From NCBI RefSeq assembly GCF_022842015.1, contig NZ_JALHQJ010000020.1, positions 1-41,241 of the forward strand: DNA of 41,241 nt, read 5' to 3'. Positions 26,472 to 35,907 of the stretch are shown in pieces. This stretch comes from Nitrosomonas sp. Its GTDB lineage: Bacteria; Pseudomonadota; Gammaproteobacteria; Burkholderiales; Nitrosomonadaceae. The position numbers were made by a program, and so were the translations under genes. Positions within the stretch are counted from its first letter, which is position 1. Every line of letters starts with the position of its first letter. Below the pieces are notes generated by a model that worked only from the letters and a program-made list of their open reading frames with translations, was not told the origin of the DNA and did not search any database.

Positions 26472-27653
26472 ATGAAGATTCTCATGGTTACACGCGAAAC
26501 CCGATCAGATCAGCGTTATGGCCTCGGACGCAGTTTAGCACCGATTGTTAAAGAATTTCAGCGCCGTGGAGTCGATGTGGACTATCTTTGCCAAGCCGAT
26601 TTAGGACAACGCGCCATACTCTGGCAACATCGCTTCCAACGCTTCTTTAGCTCATTACCAGGAACTAAAAACACCCACACTCATTTCCCTACACTGTTTC
26701 AGGTTCTGCTGGAACGTATTAATATGGGGCGTCTTGCCGCAAAACTAGCAGCTACGCAGAGATATACCCACATACACTGCCACGACCCCTATATTGCTAT
26801 GGGTTTACGTTTTTTCTTGCGATTCTATTCGGATTGTATGCCAGTCTGGGGAGTCACTGAACATGGCTTCGGTTGTTATACCCAAGCCATTCACGAAGAT
26901 GGCGTGCATCTTGGTCACCACGTGATGCGCATCATGCGTCGCTGGGAAGCCGATACACTGCGTGCAGCTTCTTGGGTAATCGCTCCCACTCGACGCGGCA
27001 TCCTCCAGATCGCACAGGATTTAGCGATTCATCCGTTACCTGCTAACTGGCACCACCTAGTTCACGCACGTCCAGTAGTTAACTACTACAGCCGTAAGGA
27101 CGCAAGGAATCGCCTTGACTGGAACGAATCAACAATTTATATATTAAGTATTGGCCGCATCGCCCCAGTCAAGCAATATCCATTGTTGATCGAAGCGTGT
27201 GCCAAACTTGAACTAGAGAAAGAACTCCAACTAGTCATCCTAGGTGAAGGAAACCACGATACTCTGCAAAAACTGGCACAGCAACACAAGCTTCCACGTA
27301 AAATTCTTTTCACCGTTACAGAAGATGTCAGCTTATACCTGTGTGCCGCTGACTTGTATGTCAGCGCCTCAGCTTCTGAATCCTTCGGATTGGCAAATCT
27401 TGAATCACTCACATCAGGTACAGCGACAGTGTGTACCGCTGTAGGCGGCGTACCTGAAGTCGTAAAAGACGGCGCACTATTGTCAGAACCGAACACTAAT
27501 GCCTTAGCGGAAGCTATGCAACGCATGTTGAATAACCGAACACTGCGCGAAACAATCGCACAGCGAGGACTGGCACACGCTAACTCATGGCCGGATGTTA
27601 TTGAAATTACGGATAGGTATGAAGCAATTTATCGCCAAGCTACAACAAGCTAA
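26472..27653 (+). CDS. Glycosyltransferase family 4 protein
   Basis: A 393-residue GT-B glycosyltransferase, inferred to add a sugar to the surface glycan. The N-terminal Rossmann half begins MKILMVTRETRSDQRYGLGR and includes YTHIHCHDPYIAMGL and WGVTEHGFGCYTQAIHE. The C-terminal nucleotide-sugar half has YILSIGRIAPVKQYPLLIEA, LQLVILGEG and the E-x7-E motif in SASESFGLANLESLTSGTA followed by GGVPEVV. The ATG at 26472 is chosen because GAAGGA lies 9 bases upstream; an in-frame TTG at 26463 is too close to that site. The donor and acceptor cannot be told from the sequence. It overlaps the PIG-L gene downstream. Confidence 0.88.
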   Translation: MKILMVTRETRSDQRYGLGRSLAPIVKEFQRRGVDVDYLCQADLGQRAILWQHRFQRFFSSLPGTKNTHTHFPTLFQVLLERINMGRLAAKLAATQRYTHIHCHDPYIAMGLRFFLRFYSDCMPVWGVTEHGFGCYTQAIHEDGVHLGHHVMRIMRRWEADTLRAASWVIAPTRRGILQIAQDLAIHPLPANWHHLVHARPVVNYYSRKDARNRLDWNESTIYILSIGRIAPVKQYPLLIEACAKLELEKELQLVILGEGNHDTLQKLAQQHKLPRKILFTVTEDVSLYLCAADLYVSASASESFGLANLESLTSGTATVCTAVGGVPEVVKDGALLSEPNTNALAEAMQRMLNNRTLRETIAQRGLAHANSWPDVIEITDRYEAIYRQATTS

Positions 27654-28398
27654 AATAGCGCAGTTGGCACTCTGTCCACTGCCGACATCGCTCGTTCCGA
27701 TCCACGGCGGAAAAGTACTCGTTTTCGCTCCTCATCCAGATGACGAAGTACTGGGTTGTGGTGGAACGTTGGCTCTACTGAAACAAAAAGAATGCGCTAT
27801 CAAAGTTATTTTTGTCACCGATGGTGCCGGCGCCGGTAGCCTCAATGCCGACGCACCTATGATTCGACGCAAGGAAGCAGCGGAATCTTTGGCGATATTA
27901 GGCATCAATGACATGGAATTCCTCGACGAACCCGACGGTAGTTTCCGCAATTCTTCTAACTTCGAAACCAAAGTTGATTCATTACTAAATAAATTTAACC
28001 CGGATTGGCTGTTCCTACCTTCGGTGCTTGACTATCATCGCGACCATGTCGCCATAGGCCACGCTGTTTTGAACTGCTGGCAGCGCTGGAAAACACCGTC
28101 GCGCGCGTTCATTTACGAAATTTGGACTCCGCTTCCCGCCACGCGGGTAGTAGACATCACCAGTGTAATCAATCTCAAAAAACATGCCATATCCTGCTAT
28201 GCGCTACCACTTTCTCATTGTAATTATCTTTCTGCCATCATCGGTCTTGCCAGTTATCGAGGACTATTCCTTCCTAAACAAGTAGGCGAAAATTACGCAG
28301 AAGCTTTTGTAGAAGCCGAAAAGAACGGTTATTTTGGAAGCTTGCAGTATAGAATGTTAAAATTAAGAATCTATCTCGAAGGTCTTTTAAGAAACTAA
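27619..28398 (+). CDS. PIG-L family deacetylase
   Basis: A zinc-dependent N-acetyl sugar deacetylase-like protein of 259 residues. The metal/catalytic motif is complete: FAPHPDDEVLGCGGTLALL (His39, Asp41, Asp42) and, further on, DYHRDHVAIG (His140 to His143). PIG-L enzymes de-N-acetylate GlcNAc-linked substrates such as GlcNAc-PI, mycothiol precursors and antibiotic or LPS sugars. The start is uncertain: ATG at 27595 is also in frame, but both lie inside the glycosyltransferase gene, and 27619 fits the family N-terminus better. The overlap with the glycosyltransferase implies the two act on the same glycan. Confidence 0.85.
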   Translation: MKQFIAKLQQAKIAQLALCPLPTSLVPIHGGKVLVFAPHPDDEVLGCGGTLALLKQKECAIKVIFVTDGAGAGSLNADAPMIRRKEAAESLAILGINDMEFLDEPDGSFRNSSNFETKVDSLLNKFNPDWLFLPSVLDYHRDHVAIGHAVLNCWQRWKTPSRAFIYEIWTPLPATRVVDITSVINLKKHAISCYALPLSHCNYLSAIIGLASYRGLFLPKQVGENYAEAFVEAEKNGYFGSLQYRMLKLRIYLEGLLRN

Positions 28399-28488
28399 TT
28401 TTTAGAGCTCTCTTTGTAAAGAAATAATTTTGGTGACTTAATGCGGTAACAAAAATTGCCCAAACTGTCATTTATTTTGTTACTAGGG

Positions 28489-28519
28489 TTCAAAACATTT
28501 CAATAAAGCTGTGTAATAT
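28489..28519 (+). promoter_or_regulatory. Possible promoter before the COG5610-type gene
   Basis: TTCAAA (28489-28494) and the extended -10 TGTGTAATAT (TAATAT at 28514-28519) are separated by 19 bases, slightly long. A 9-bp dyad (GTAACAAAA at 28446-28454 with TTTTGTTAC at 28475-28483) lies upstream and could be an operator. All of this is weak pattern evidence. Confidence 0.3.
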
Positions 28520-28559
28520 CATGCTACGTTGAAAATAATTCTTAATTCATCACTCATAC

Positions 28560-30554
28560 ATGACCAATCACCAATTTCTCCGCAAGGTATTGAGATACCA
28601 GAAAACCTACGGGGCAAAAGCGACAGTAAAACGCTCTATCAATGAGATTCTTAATCGAATGCGTCGCTCGATTGGTCACTCGCACCCTCATCACGTACTC
28701 TTCGACCGTCATGCACTATTGACCAAGATTGAGCATCCGAGCATCAAATTGGTAATTTTCGACATCTTTGACACGCTCATTACACGCCCGCTTCTTGATC
28801 CGGAAAACACCAAACATTGGATTGCAAAGCGCCTCGATTGCAGGCATTACCCGGAACGACGACGAGTAGCGGAAATGTCACTTCGTGAAGCGAGAAATAC
28901 CGACGTCAGTTTAGCCAATATATGCATTGAATATGTTCGTCTTTTTGGCACCACCGAAGGCGACGCACAGCAACTGCAATCAATTGAAGAATCGGTAGAA
29001 TTGGTCCTAGCGCAACCATTGCTGGGCATGATTGAAGTGCTGAAAATGGCAAAACAAGCTGGCAAAAAAGTGGCGTTGGCCAGTGATATGTTTCTACCCT
29101 CAAGTGTCATCAGAAAAATTCTAAAAAAGTGCAATATCTTTGAATACGATGCTCTATACATTTCGTCCGAAGTGGGCGTGCGTAAATCCACTGGAGAGCT
29201 CTTCCACCACATTATTGAAGAAGAACAAATACTGCCAGAACAAGCCATTATGATCGGGGATCACCCCATTTCGGATCAACTGATTCCGGAACAACTGGGC
29301 TTTCATGTCACCGCTCTGGAAAGTCCATTGACACTAGCAGAAAATTTCCCGCGCCTCAACGCCTGGATAGAAAAAGTAAAATTATCCGGGTCGTCTGCTG
29401 ATGAATTGGTGTTGGGTAATATTGTGCGTACTTTCTTTCAAGTTCAGCCCAGGCAACTCTTACTGGATCGCGCATCACTGACCCAATGCGGGCGATACGG
29501 CATAGGCTATGCCATTGTAGGCCCATTGCTAGCTACTTTTAGCGAATGGCTAATTGAGCAGGCTAATGCCGACAACATCAAGCGCTTATATTTTCTTGCC
29601 CGCGAAGGGCAGTTAATGAAGGATATCCATGAAATATTAACTGCAGGATATGACACGCCACAGTCTAATTATCTCGTACTATCACGCCGCGCTATTTCAG
29701 TCGCAATGATTCGATCACACGATGATATTCTAGCAATTGCCCGCACGGATTATCAGGCTAATTCACTGGCCGAATTCCTGCTACGCCGTTTTGGCCTGAC
29801 CTTAGATAATACAATACTAACAACTCTGGAGCGGCGCGGCATTTGGTCACGCAAACGTCAGGTAGAGATTCATGCGGGGCAGATTGATAGCGCTCTACTC
29901 GCGGTGCTAGATACTTTGTCAGTCGAAATCCATCGTCGTGCAGCTAGGGAGCGCGAACCCATGCTATCCTACTTACAACAAATCAAGCTAATGGAAGGGT
30001 CAGCAGCATTGGTCGATGTTGGCTATGCAGGAACTATTCAGGGCCGATTATGCGACCTTTTAGAACGGAAAATTCAAGGATACTACATGGTGACCCGGGA
30101 AGCTGCAGCAGAAGTTCGCGCGCGCTATGGCGTGCGCATCTCAGGCTGTTTTGGTGAAGATTTGGCAACACCCGACCAGTCACCTTTATTGCGTTATAAC
30201 GTACCTTTGGAAATGTTCATGGGCTCAGATGATCCACAAATCAGTCACTATCGCTATCAAAACGACCGAACTGTTGTTGGCGTATACAATCCATTGAGCG
30301 AAGCTGAAAAAGCTTCAATACCATTGCGTTCTGAACTGCGCGCAGGCGCATTGGCGTTTGCCCGTGACTATAGGTCAATGAAAGATTCTGGTCTCGGTAA
30401 ATTACGCATCGATCCGTCTTTGGTTGTCGATATTTTCCGCGATTTTTGGGAAGGCACCTCGGAGTTTGAACGCGCTCAAATCATGAGTATTGCAACCGAC
30501 GATCATTATTGCGGTATGGGAATCGTTCATTTCGCAACATTCTTGTCACATTAA
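28560..30554 (+). CDS. HAD-superfamily protein of the COG5610 type
   Basis: A 664-residue protein. Residues about 60-260 are a HAD hydrolase-like domain: motif I FDIFDTLITRPLLDP (D68, D71), motif II LASDMF (S175), Lys at VRKSTGEL (K209) and motif IV MIGDHPISD (D234, D239). The second Asp of the usual D-x-D is Phe, the form I associate with this group. The C-terminal 400 residues contain YFLAREGQLMKDIHEILT, YLVLSRRAISVAMI and DVGYAGTIQGRLCDLL and end in DDHYCGMG. COG5610-type proteins are found in surface-polysaccharide clusters; their reaction is not established. The protein is homologous over its length to the C-terminal part of the 1529-residue protein facing it, which suggests a duplication. 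No strong ribosome site is seen. Confidence 0.78.
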   Translation: MTNHQFLRKVLRYQKTYGAKATVKRSINEILNRMRRSIGHSHPHHVLFDRHALLTKIEHPSIKLVIFDIFDTLITRPLLDPENTKHWIAKRLDCRHYPERRRVAEMSLREARNTDVSLANICIEYVRLFGTTEGDAQQLQSIEESVELVLAQPLLGMIEVLKMAKQAGKKVALASDMFLPSSVIRKILKKCNIFEYDALYISSEVGVRKSTGELFHHIIEEEQILPEQAIMIGDHPISDQLIPEQLGFHVTALESPLTLAENFPRLNAWIEKVKLSGSSADELVLGNIVRTFFQVQPRQLLLDRASLTQCGRYGIGYAIVGPLLATFSEWLIEQANADNIKRLYFLAREGQLMKDIHEILTAGYDTPQSNYLVLSRRAISVAMIRSHDDILAIARTDYQANSLAEFLLRRFGLTLDNTILTTLERRGIWSRKRQVEIHAGQIDSALLAVLDTLSVEIHRRAAREREPMLSYLQQIKLMEGSAALVDVGYAGTIQGRLCDLLERKIQGYYMVTREAAAEVRARYGVRISGCFGEDLATPDQSPLLRYNVPLEMFMGSDDPQISHYRYQNDRTVVGVYNPLSEAEKASIPLRSELRAGALAFARDYRSMKDSGLGKLRIDPSLVVDIFRDFWEGTSEFERAQIMSIATDDHYCGMGIVHFATFLSH

Positions 30555-30685
30555 TCCACTCAAGTTAGCACGCGCGTCCCTTTTTTATCCCATCCGATCG
30601 AAGATTTTGGTTTTGAGTCGTAATAACACGTTACGAATTGAATTCAAAAAGACATTTTTACTGAATTTGAAATCAGAAGACACCA

Positions 30686-33600
30686 TTAACTTACAAGGCC
30701 ACGCCCACAATAATGATCGTCCAGCGTCAGTCTGCCAAGAATATCTTTTTCAGATTGGGAGGGGCGCTTGATAAATTCGTCAAACAATTCGATCACGACA
30801 TCCGAAGGAACCTCGAAATCACTGACTAACTTATCCCGTATTGCGATCGATTGAGTAATAAAATCCATTGTTCCCCGCCTGATTTCCGCACGTATCAACA
30901 TGGATTGACGCTCTTCGTCAGCAAGCTGGCGGAACTCAGGAACAATATCACCTGAATCTGTCCGCCGGTAGCAAACAATTTGTGCGTCATCAGAACTTAA
31001 GAATTTCTCGAGCGAAAAGCTATTGCTGAATATCGGCGGTAGATAAATTTCTGGATCAATGTAATGAGCAAAACATCCTTGCGTGATCGCTCCATACTGT
31101 GAGGACACCTTCTGCGCACGCTCTACTGTCATTAAATAATACCCGTGGATTGTCGGATCCACTAATCGATTCAAGTAGCCTTGTATGGTTGCTGCATAAC
31201 CAATGTCTACAACAGCGGATTTCTGGTTCATATTTAAGCCTAGATTATTCAGGTAAGCCAATAATCCAGGGCGCTCACCCTGCGCATTGTTTAGAATACG
31301 TTGTTCCAGAGCTTGCAATACAGGCACCAAGTGATCAATGTTTTCATTTTCAACCGAAACCAGCTTATTCCTTGACCAGAGTCCAAGTCGGGCAAAATTA
31401 TCAAGTTCTTCGTGGGATAACGCCAATCCATACCGTACCTGTATAAATTCAGACAGATGATTCGGATAGTACTGCGTCCTCGCTATTTGAAGAATATCAT
31501 CAAAGCTTGAAATCATCGGCACAGTGACAGCGCGGCGAGAAAGCACAAGGTAATCGGAAACGATTGCATGGGCATCATTGGATACCCACCGATCATAAAC
31601 TGTTTTTAGTATTTGGCCTTCGCGAGCAAGAAAATACAAATGCTGAATTCCATCCGCCACAGCTTTTGCCGCTAACCACTGTACAAAAGACAGAATCAAA
31701 GGTCCGATAACAGTATACCCAATGGCCCAAGGCGTCGAAGGAACGAGATCAGCAGGATTAAAGTGCGGGAAAAACAGAGAATTAAAATTTCCTTGCGCAA
31801 TGGTTCCAAGCGTAAGCTGCTTGTTGAGGTCATCGCAATATAATGCGCGTTCCATGATAGATTCTAATCGCGGCATTGCTCGAGCTAATTCTGTAGGCCG
31901 CATCACATGCAATGCTTTCATTTCCATATCACCAGGTATTTGAACATCAGAGTGCTCATTGTCGCCGATAACTATAACCTCGCTTGTAGAGACATTCTCC
32001 TGTATCAAGAGTTGACGATAAAACTCACCACTGTCTTTTCTCAGCCCATTATCGGAAGATAAATAAAACGCATGCCAACCATTAATATTATGACGCTGCA
32101 ACATCCCTTCAACAAGTGATTTGGGAAGGCAAGTACCGTCGGCCAGAATAACTCGCTTACCCAAGGCAATAGCAAATTGCAGCAAATCAATGACTTCTGG
32201 TCGTGGGGTTACAATCTCCATTTCAATGGTTTCTTCAAGGTTGCGTAATCGTTTCACAGCATCGAATGAGAGTCCCGATAGAATTGAAAACTTGTCGAAA
32301 ATAACATCCAATCCAATATCACGATCCGCTTTTTGACGCGCTTCAGTTTCTGCTATGGCACGTAATGCAAGATAAAGCTTGCCCTCATTACCTCCAGCAC
32401 GATGAGCAACAATATTTTTAATGATTTCAGGATTTAGTAGCGGCCGACTCAATAATGTATCAAAGATATCAACAATAACTACGCGTATTGTCGCATCAGC
32501 CAACATTGCATGTACATTTTCCTGTTTGCGTAGCAGATACTGCTCAAAACCCCAACGCGACCAACTGTTGGAGCTATCGTCCCGAAGGATGGCCGTCTTA
32601 AATCCGGATTGCCCAGTTACCAAAACCAATAAACGTTCTATACAATGCGCAAGCGTTGCATCTTTTTGCCCGGCTTCTTCAGGAAAATCCTCAATGTTGA
32701 TTTGTGCATCAAACAGGGGTTGCAGTGCTTTTGTACGGGCCCAGAACATTGATCCAGCCGGAAAATCAAAATAACCCTGCGGTATCTCTGTGATACCCAA
32801 TTTATGGCACCAGAAGCGCCCATTGTCCCGATTGGAAAGCCATGTATATGCCATGTAAGGTAGCTTTGAGAAGTTCTGGGGATAAACAAAACCGATCGAT
32901 TCCTCTCCAGTCAATAGCGTAAAAATTCTCTGTATTTGTGATTTGCTACCCAACAGGTTTGTTAGCAAATATTCTCGCCATCCATCGGTAGCCCCATTGT
33001 TGTACAGCGATTTTTTGCTATGAATATGAGCAATATAATCATAATGCTGCAATACTTCGCCAAAAGTACAGAACATGGGCGCAATGTCGCGCCCACGATT
33101 GGGTACAACAGTGATAGTCAGTTGCTCCAATTGAGGCAGATGGGAGAAAGCCCGCTCACATATTTGAATTGCCCCCTCATCGGTTGTTGAAACAAACAAA
33201 TCATAGGAAAACGGCACCTGACTCAGATATTTTGCAAACTCTGCTGCCAGATCTGCATAGAAAATATGCGCATGGATTGCAATGCGCCCTGATGGCGGCG
33301 TGGTCAAAGGAGCAATAGCGGAAAGATCCATCATTCCTGTTAAAGAATCATCGAGATTCCTGGATAATAGACTGGCACGACCATCTTTACTTATCTGCCA
33401 TACCTCATAATGCCTCATTCCAGTAAAGAGAGGACCTGCAAGCTGGTAGGCTGCATTTAATGCTGTGCTGCGCCAGCGAACAGGCAACCACGAATAAATG
33501 ACTTTTAACAGCAGTAGCATTCGACGACGCAAACCATCCCATGCTTCGCGGTACTGTCCACGAAGAATCCGCACTATAAATCGCAAGGGAGCTGTGATTT

Positions 33601-35275
33601 TCCATGACGTTGAACGAAACAGATCATTGATGGCTTTATGCTGATCATTGATGGCTTTATGCTGATCGCTGATGGCTTTATGTAGTAATTGCTCACGTTG
33701 ATTGCTTGCAAGCATATCCTGCTGTAGACGATGCTGCAGAGAGGCAACCAAATGTTCACTATCAGCTAAACGAGCGTGGAGACTGGATATCAAATCTTCT
33801 CTGTATTGAATCAAGCCTTCCAGTTGCTCGCCCGTTAAAAGCATTTTCCATTTATCGTAAACTTTACTTCTCGATGCTTTCACAAATTCTTCACTATGCT
33901 TAAATCCCATTCCGGAATGACCATGATTCCGATAAGTGGCCGTAATTTTATCGACATGCAATATTTCACTGTGTTGTGTAAGTTGAATCCAGAAATCCCA
34001 ATCTTCAAAAACTTCCAGGTTTTCATCAAAGCTACAATGATCTTTCGTTATCAAAGATTGCTCAAACAACACCGCGTGAATCGGTATAAAATTCCTCCCC
34101 CAAAGCCGACGCTGATCGAACGGTTCATTAAATTCAGCGGTGGTTTCAAGCTGCCCATTCACATAGTATTCGACATATACACCGGTATAAGCACATCGGG
34201 CATCCGGATGGTTTTGTAAAACAGCGAACAAACTGGAAATATGTTCCGGATAAAATAAGTCATCATCATCAAGAAATATTAAGTAGCTACCTTGGGCTGC
34301 ATTCAAACCGGCATTCGCCGCGCGGCTTCGGTTGAGCGGCTCATCTTCACCAACGACACGGACCGGGAAACGCCCGCACCATTCGCTAATTACTTGATGG
34401 CCTGCACCTTTGGCATTGACGATAATGACTTCAATATTTGAGTAAGTCTGCAAAGCGACAGAATCCAGTGCGTCCGACAATGTCGCACGACCCACACTGC
34501 GAATGATGACACTGACCAATGGAACGTCACTACTATCCAGAACCAATCCCAAAGTTCTTTGGCGAACATGCTCAGATTGATACAATTTAAGCGGGTCATT
34601 GGACAGTTCTTCAGCCGAGATCAGAATGAAAGCTTCCGCTGCAGTTACGCTGACAGGCAAAGTATAGGTACGATATCGATTGAGCGCAGCAATATGCAGA
34701 TCGTAACGTTGGATTGCATTTTGCGAAGCGAAGCATTCCATTGCCATTGTTTTGCGTGCAGCCCAATCGCTGATATTAAGTAATTGATTTGGATGCAGCG
34801 GAATGCTCACTTCATATAGTGCGACGTACACCGCTTTGCCGATTCGCCTGATCGCCTCTACGACAGCCATACCCAGCACGCGATGATCCGGGTGCATCTC
34901 GAAAATTGATGGCGCATAAACCAAGTCAGCGCCAATTTCTTGAATCGTTGTTTGAATTTCTCGTATTAGCCTCTCGCCATAACAGACTTGTCGATCCTGG
35001 TATTGCCAGAAAATAGGCGTGCCATATCCTAGGATATGAGCAGCAGCGATGCTTTCATTCTGACGTTGCAGGATGTATTCAGCTGCTTTCTTCTCGCTTA
35101 CACCATGCGCACCGTCAGATACCACGATGACGTGAACAGGGATGCCTTGCTCAACGTGACGCATAATGGCTCCGCCACAACCGAATATCTCATCATCGGG
35201 TTGAGGCGCAAATACCAATATACAATTACCAGGAATTTGTGTAACAGCCTGATGGGGGATAAGTGAATTTTCCAA
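30686..35275 (-). CDS. Giant surface-glycan protein: PIG-L, GT2, coiled coil, RgpF-like and COG5610-type HAD domains
   Basis: A 1529-residue multi-domain protein, encoded convergently with the COG5610-type gene. Order: residues 1-225, PIG-L deacetylase-like (FAPQPDDEIFGCGGA and EMHPDHRVLG); about 250-470, GT2 glycosyltransferase (VPLVSVIIRSVGR, FLDDDDLFYP at about 335); 490-560, coiled coil with a sevenfold-residue repeat of HKAINDQ type; about 660-905, RgpF-like rhamnan-synthesis domain (IAIHAHIFYADLAAEF, VVPNRGRDIAPMF, HSKKSLY); about 928-1529, HAD plus C-terminal region as in COG5610 (DIFDTLLSRPLLNP from D936, ending DDHYCGRGLVS). Two modules look altered: the PIG-L zinc-ligand His is Gln25, and HAD motif II is ADGT instead of A-S-D. 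It probably assembles or tailors a surface polysaccharide; the substrates are unknown. No frameshift is visible. Confidence 0.82.
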   Translation of the reverse strand: MENSLIPHQAVTQIPGNCILVFAPQPDDEIFGCGGAIMRHVEQGIPVHVIVVSDGAHGVSEKKAAEYILQRQNESIAAAHILGYGTPIFWQYQDRQVCYGERLIREIQTTIQEIGADLVYAPSIFEMHPDHRVLGMAVVEAIRRIGKAVYVALYEVSIPLHPNQLLNISDWAARKTMAMECFASQNAIQRYDLHIAALNRYRTYTLPVSVTAAEAFILISAEELSNDPLKLYQSEHVRQRTLGLVLDSSDVPLVSVIIRSVGRATLSDALDSVALQTYSNIEVIIVNAKGAGHQVISEWCGRFPVRVVGEDEPLNRSRAANAGLNAAQGSYLIFLDDDDLFYPEHISSLFAVLQNHPDARCAYTGVYVEYYVNGQLETTAEFNEPFDQRRLWGRNFIPIHAVLFEQSLITKDHCSFDENLEVFEDWDFWIQLTQHSEILHVDKITATYRNHGHSGMGFKHSEEFVKASRSKVYDKWKMLLTGEQLEGLIQYREDLISSLHARLADSEHLVASLQHRLQQDMLASNQREQLLHKAISDQHKAINDQHKAINDLFRSTSWKITAPLRFIVRILRGQYREAWDGLRRRMLLLLKVIYSWLPVRWRSTALNAAYQLAGPLFTGMRHYEVWQISKDGRASLLSRNLDDSLTGMMDLSAIAPLTTPPSGRIAIHAHIFYADLAAEFAKYLSQVPFSYDLFVSTTDEGAIQICERAFSHLPQLEQLTITVVPNRGRDIAPMFCTFGEVLQHYDYIAHIHSKKSLYNNGATDGWREYLLTNLLGSKSQIQRIFTLLTGEESIGFVYPQNFSKLPYMAYTWLSNRDNGRFWCHKLGITEIPQGYFDFPAGSMFWARTKALQPLFDAQINIEDFPEEAGQKDATLAHCIERLLVLVTGQSGFKTAILRDDSSNSWSRWGFEQYLLRKQENVHAMLADATIRVVIVDIFDTLLSRPLLNPEIIKNIVAHRAGGNEGKLYLALRAIAETEARQKADRDIGLDVIFDKFSILSGLSFDAVKRLRNLEETIEMEIVTPRPEVIDLLQFAIALGKRVILADGTCLPKSLVEGMLQRHNINGWHAFYLSSDNGLRKDSGEFYRQLLIQENVSTSEVIVIGDNEHSDVQIPGDMEMKALHVMRPTELARAMPRLESIMERALYCDDLNKQLTLGTIAQGNFNSLFFPHFNPADLVPSTPWAIGYTVIGPLILSFVQWLAAKAVADGIQHLYFLAREGQILKTVYDRWVSNDAHAIVSDYLVLSRRAVTVPMISSFDDILQIARTQYYPNHLSEFIQVRYGLALSHEELDNFARLGLWSRNKLVSVENENIDHLVPVLQALEQRILNNAQGERPGLLAYLNNLGLNMNQKSAVVDIGYAATIQGYLNRLVDPTIHGYYLMTVERAQKVSSQYGAITQGCFAHYIDPEIYLPPIFSNSFSLEKFLSSDDAQIVCYRRTDSGDIVPEFRQLADEERQSMLIRAEIRRGTMDFITQSIAIRDKLVSDFEVPSDVVIELFDEFIKRPSQSEKDILGRLTLDDHYCGRGLVS
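33622..33684 (-). repeat. Three tandem 21-bp repeats inside the coiled-coil coding region
   Basis: Units at 33622-33642, 33643-33663 and 33664-33684. The first two are identical (GATCATTGATGGCTTTATGCT on the plus strand is 21 bases, so only GATCATTGATGGCTTTATGC is given here), and the third has small changes near both ends. Each encodes one seven-residue unit of the HKAINDQ/HKAISDQ type in frame, extending the coiled coil. Such repeats can change copy number without breaking the frame. Confidence 0.9.
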
Positions 35276-35499
35276 TATTTTTTCCGCTCAGTTAAGATAA
35301 TTTTACTAATAGACTCCAATGCTGTCCCTTAACAAGAAAGCATTTTAGTTGTTTATTCGGATAACGTGGAGAAGGTTGTGCATGAAACTTTCAATTATTT
35401 AGTCCTGAAGAATATTCCTACAGAATTCTAAAGAATGTGATACTTTATCATCGCAAAATTAATTAGTACGACTCGATAATTTTAACCAGGAGAATTGAT

Positions 35500-35907
35500 A
35501 TGTTTCAACGATCTACGATAGCGAGAACAGATGGGGTGCTGCTGCGGCTTGCTACCGCAATTGTGGTAGTATTTTCATTGATTGCCTGTGCATCACCTCC
35601 CGCACCTCCAGCTCAAGAGCTGGCGGCCGCAGAAATGGCAATCACCAATGCCGATCGAGCACGTATTGCGGATCACGCATCGGCTGAGCTACGCGAGGCG
35701 CGGACAAAACTCACCGCAGCCCGGGATGCGGTTCGGCAAGAAAAAATGATCTTGGCCCAACAACTCGCTGAGCAATCACGGGCCAATGCCGAGTTAGCTT
35801 CAGCCAAAGCTGAAGCCGCCAAAGCTAAGGCAATCAACGATGAAATGCAAAAAAATATCGACATCATGAAGCAAGAAATGCAACGCAACAGAGGAGTTCG
35901 GCAATGA
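35500..35907 (+). CDS. DUF4398 outer-membrane lipoprotein
   Basis: A 135-residue predicted lipoprotein. The N-terminus MFQRSTIARTDGVLLRLATA is followed by a hydrophobic stretch and a lipobox LIACAS, with Cys as the lipid-modified residue. The mature part is an Ala/Glu/Lys-rich helix of the DUF4398 type (AELREARTKLTAARDAVRQE, then SAKAEAAKAKAINDEMQKNI) that should form a coiled coil. The ribosome site CAGGAG is good. Its stop overlaps the next gene's start as ATGA, so the two lipoproteins are made together. It may act as a periplasmic spacer next to the OmpA-like partner; no catalytic role is suggested. Confidence 0.85.
   Translation: MFQRSTIARTDGVLLRLATAIVVVFSLIACASPPAPPAQELAAAEMAITNADRARIADHASAELREARTKLTAARDAVRQEKMILAQQLAEQSRANAELASAKAEAAKAKAINDEMQKNIDIMKQEMQRNRGVRQ

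Noticed and set aside
28847-29248. 133-codon minus-strand frame inside the COG5610-type gene
   Set aside because: It is entirely antisense to a clear protein-coding gene and has unlike composition (Ser/Cys-rich).
33622-33684. Repeats considered as a CRISPR array
   Set aside because: The units are directly adjacent without spacers and encode heptads in frame in a coiled coil.
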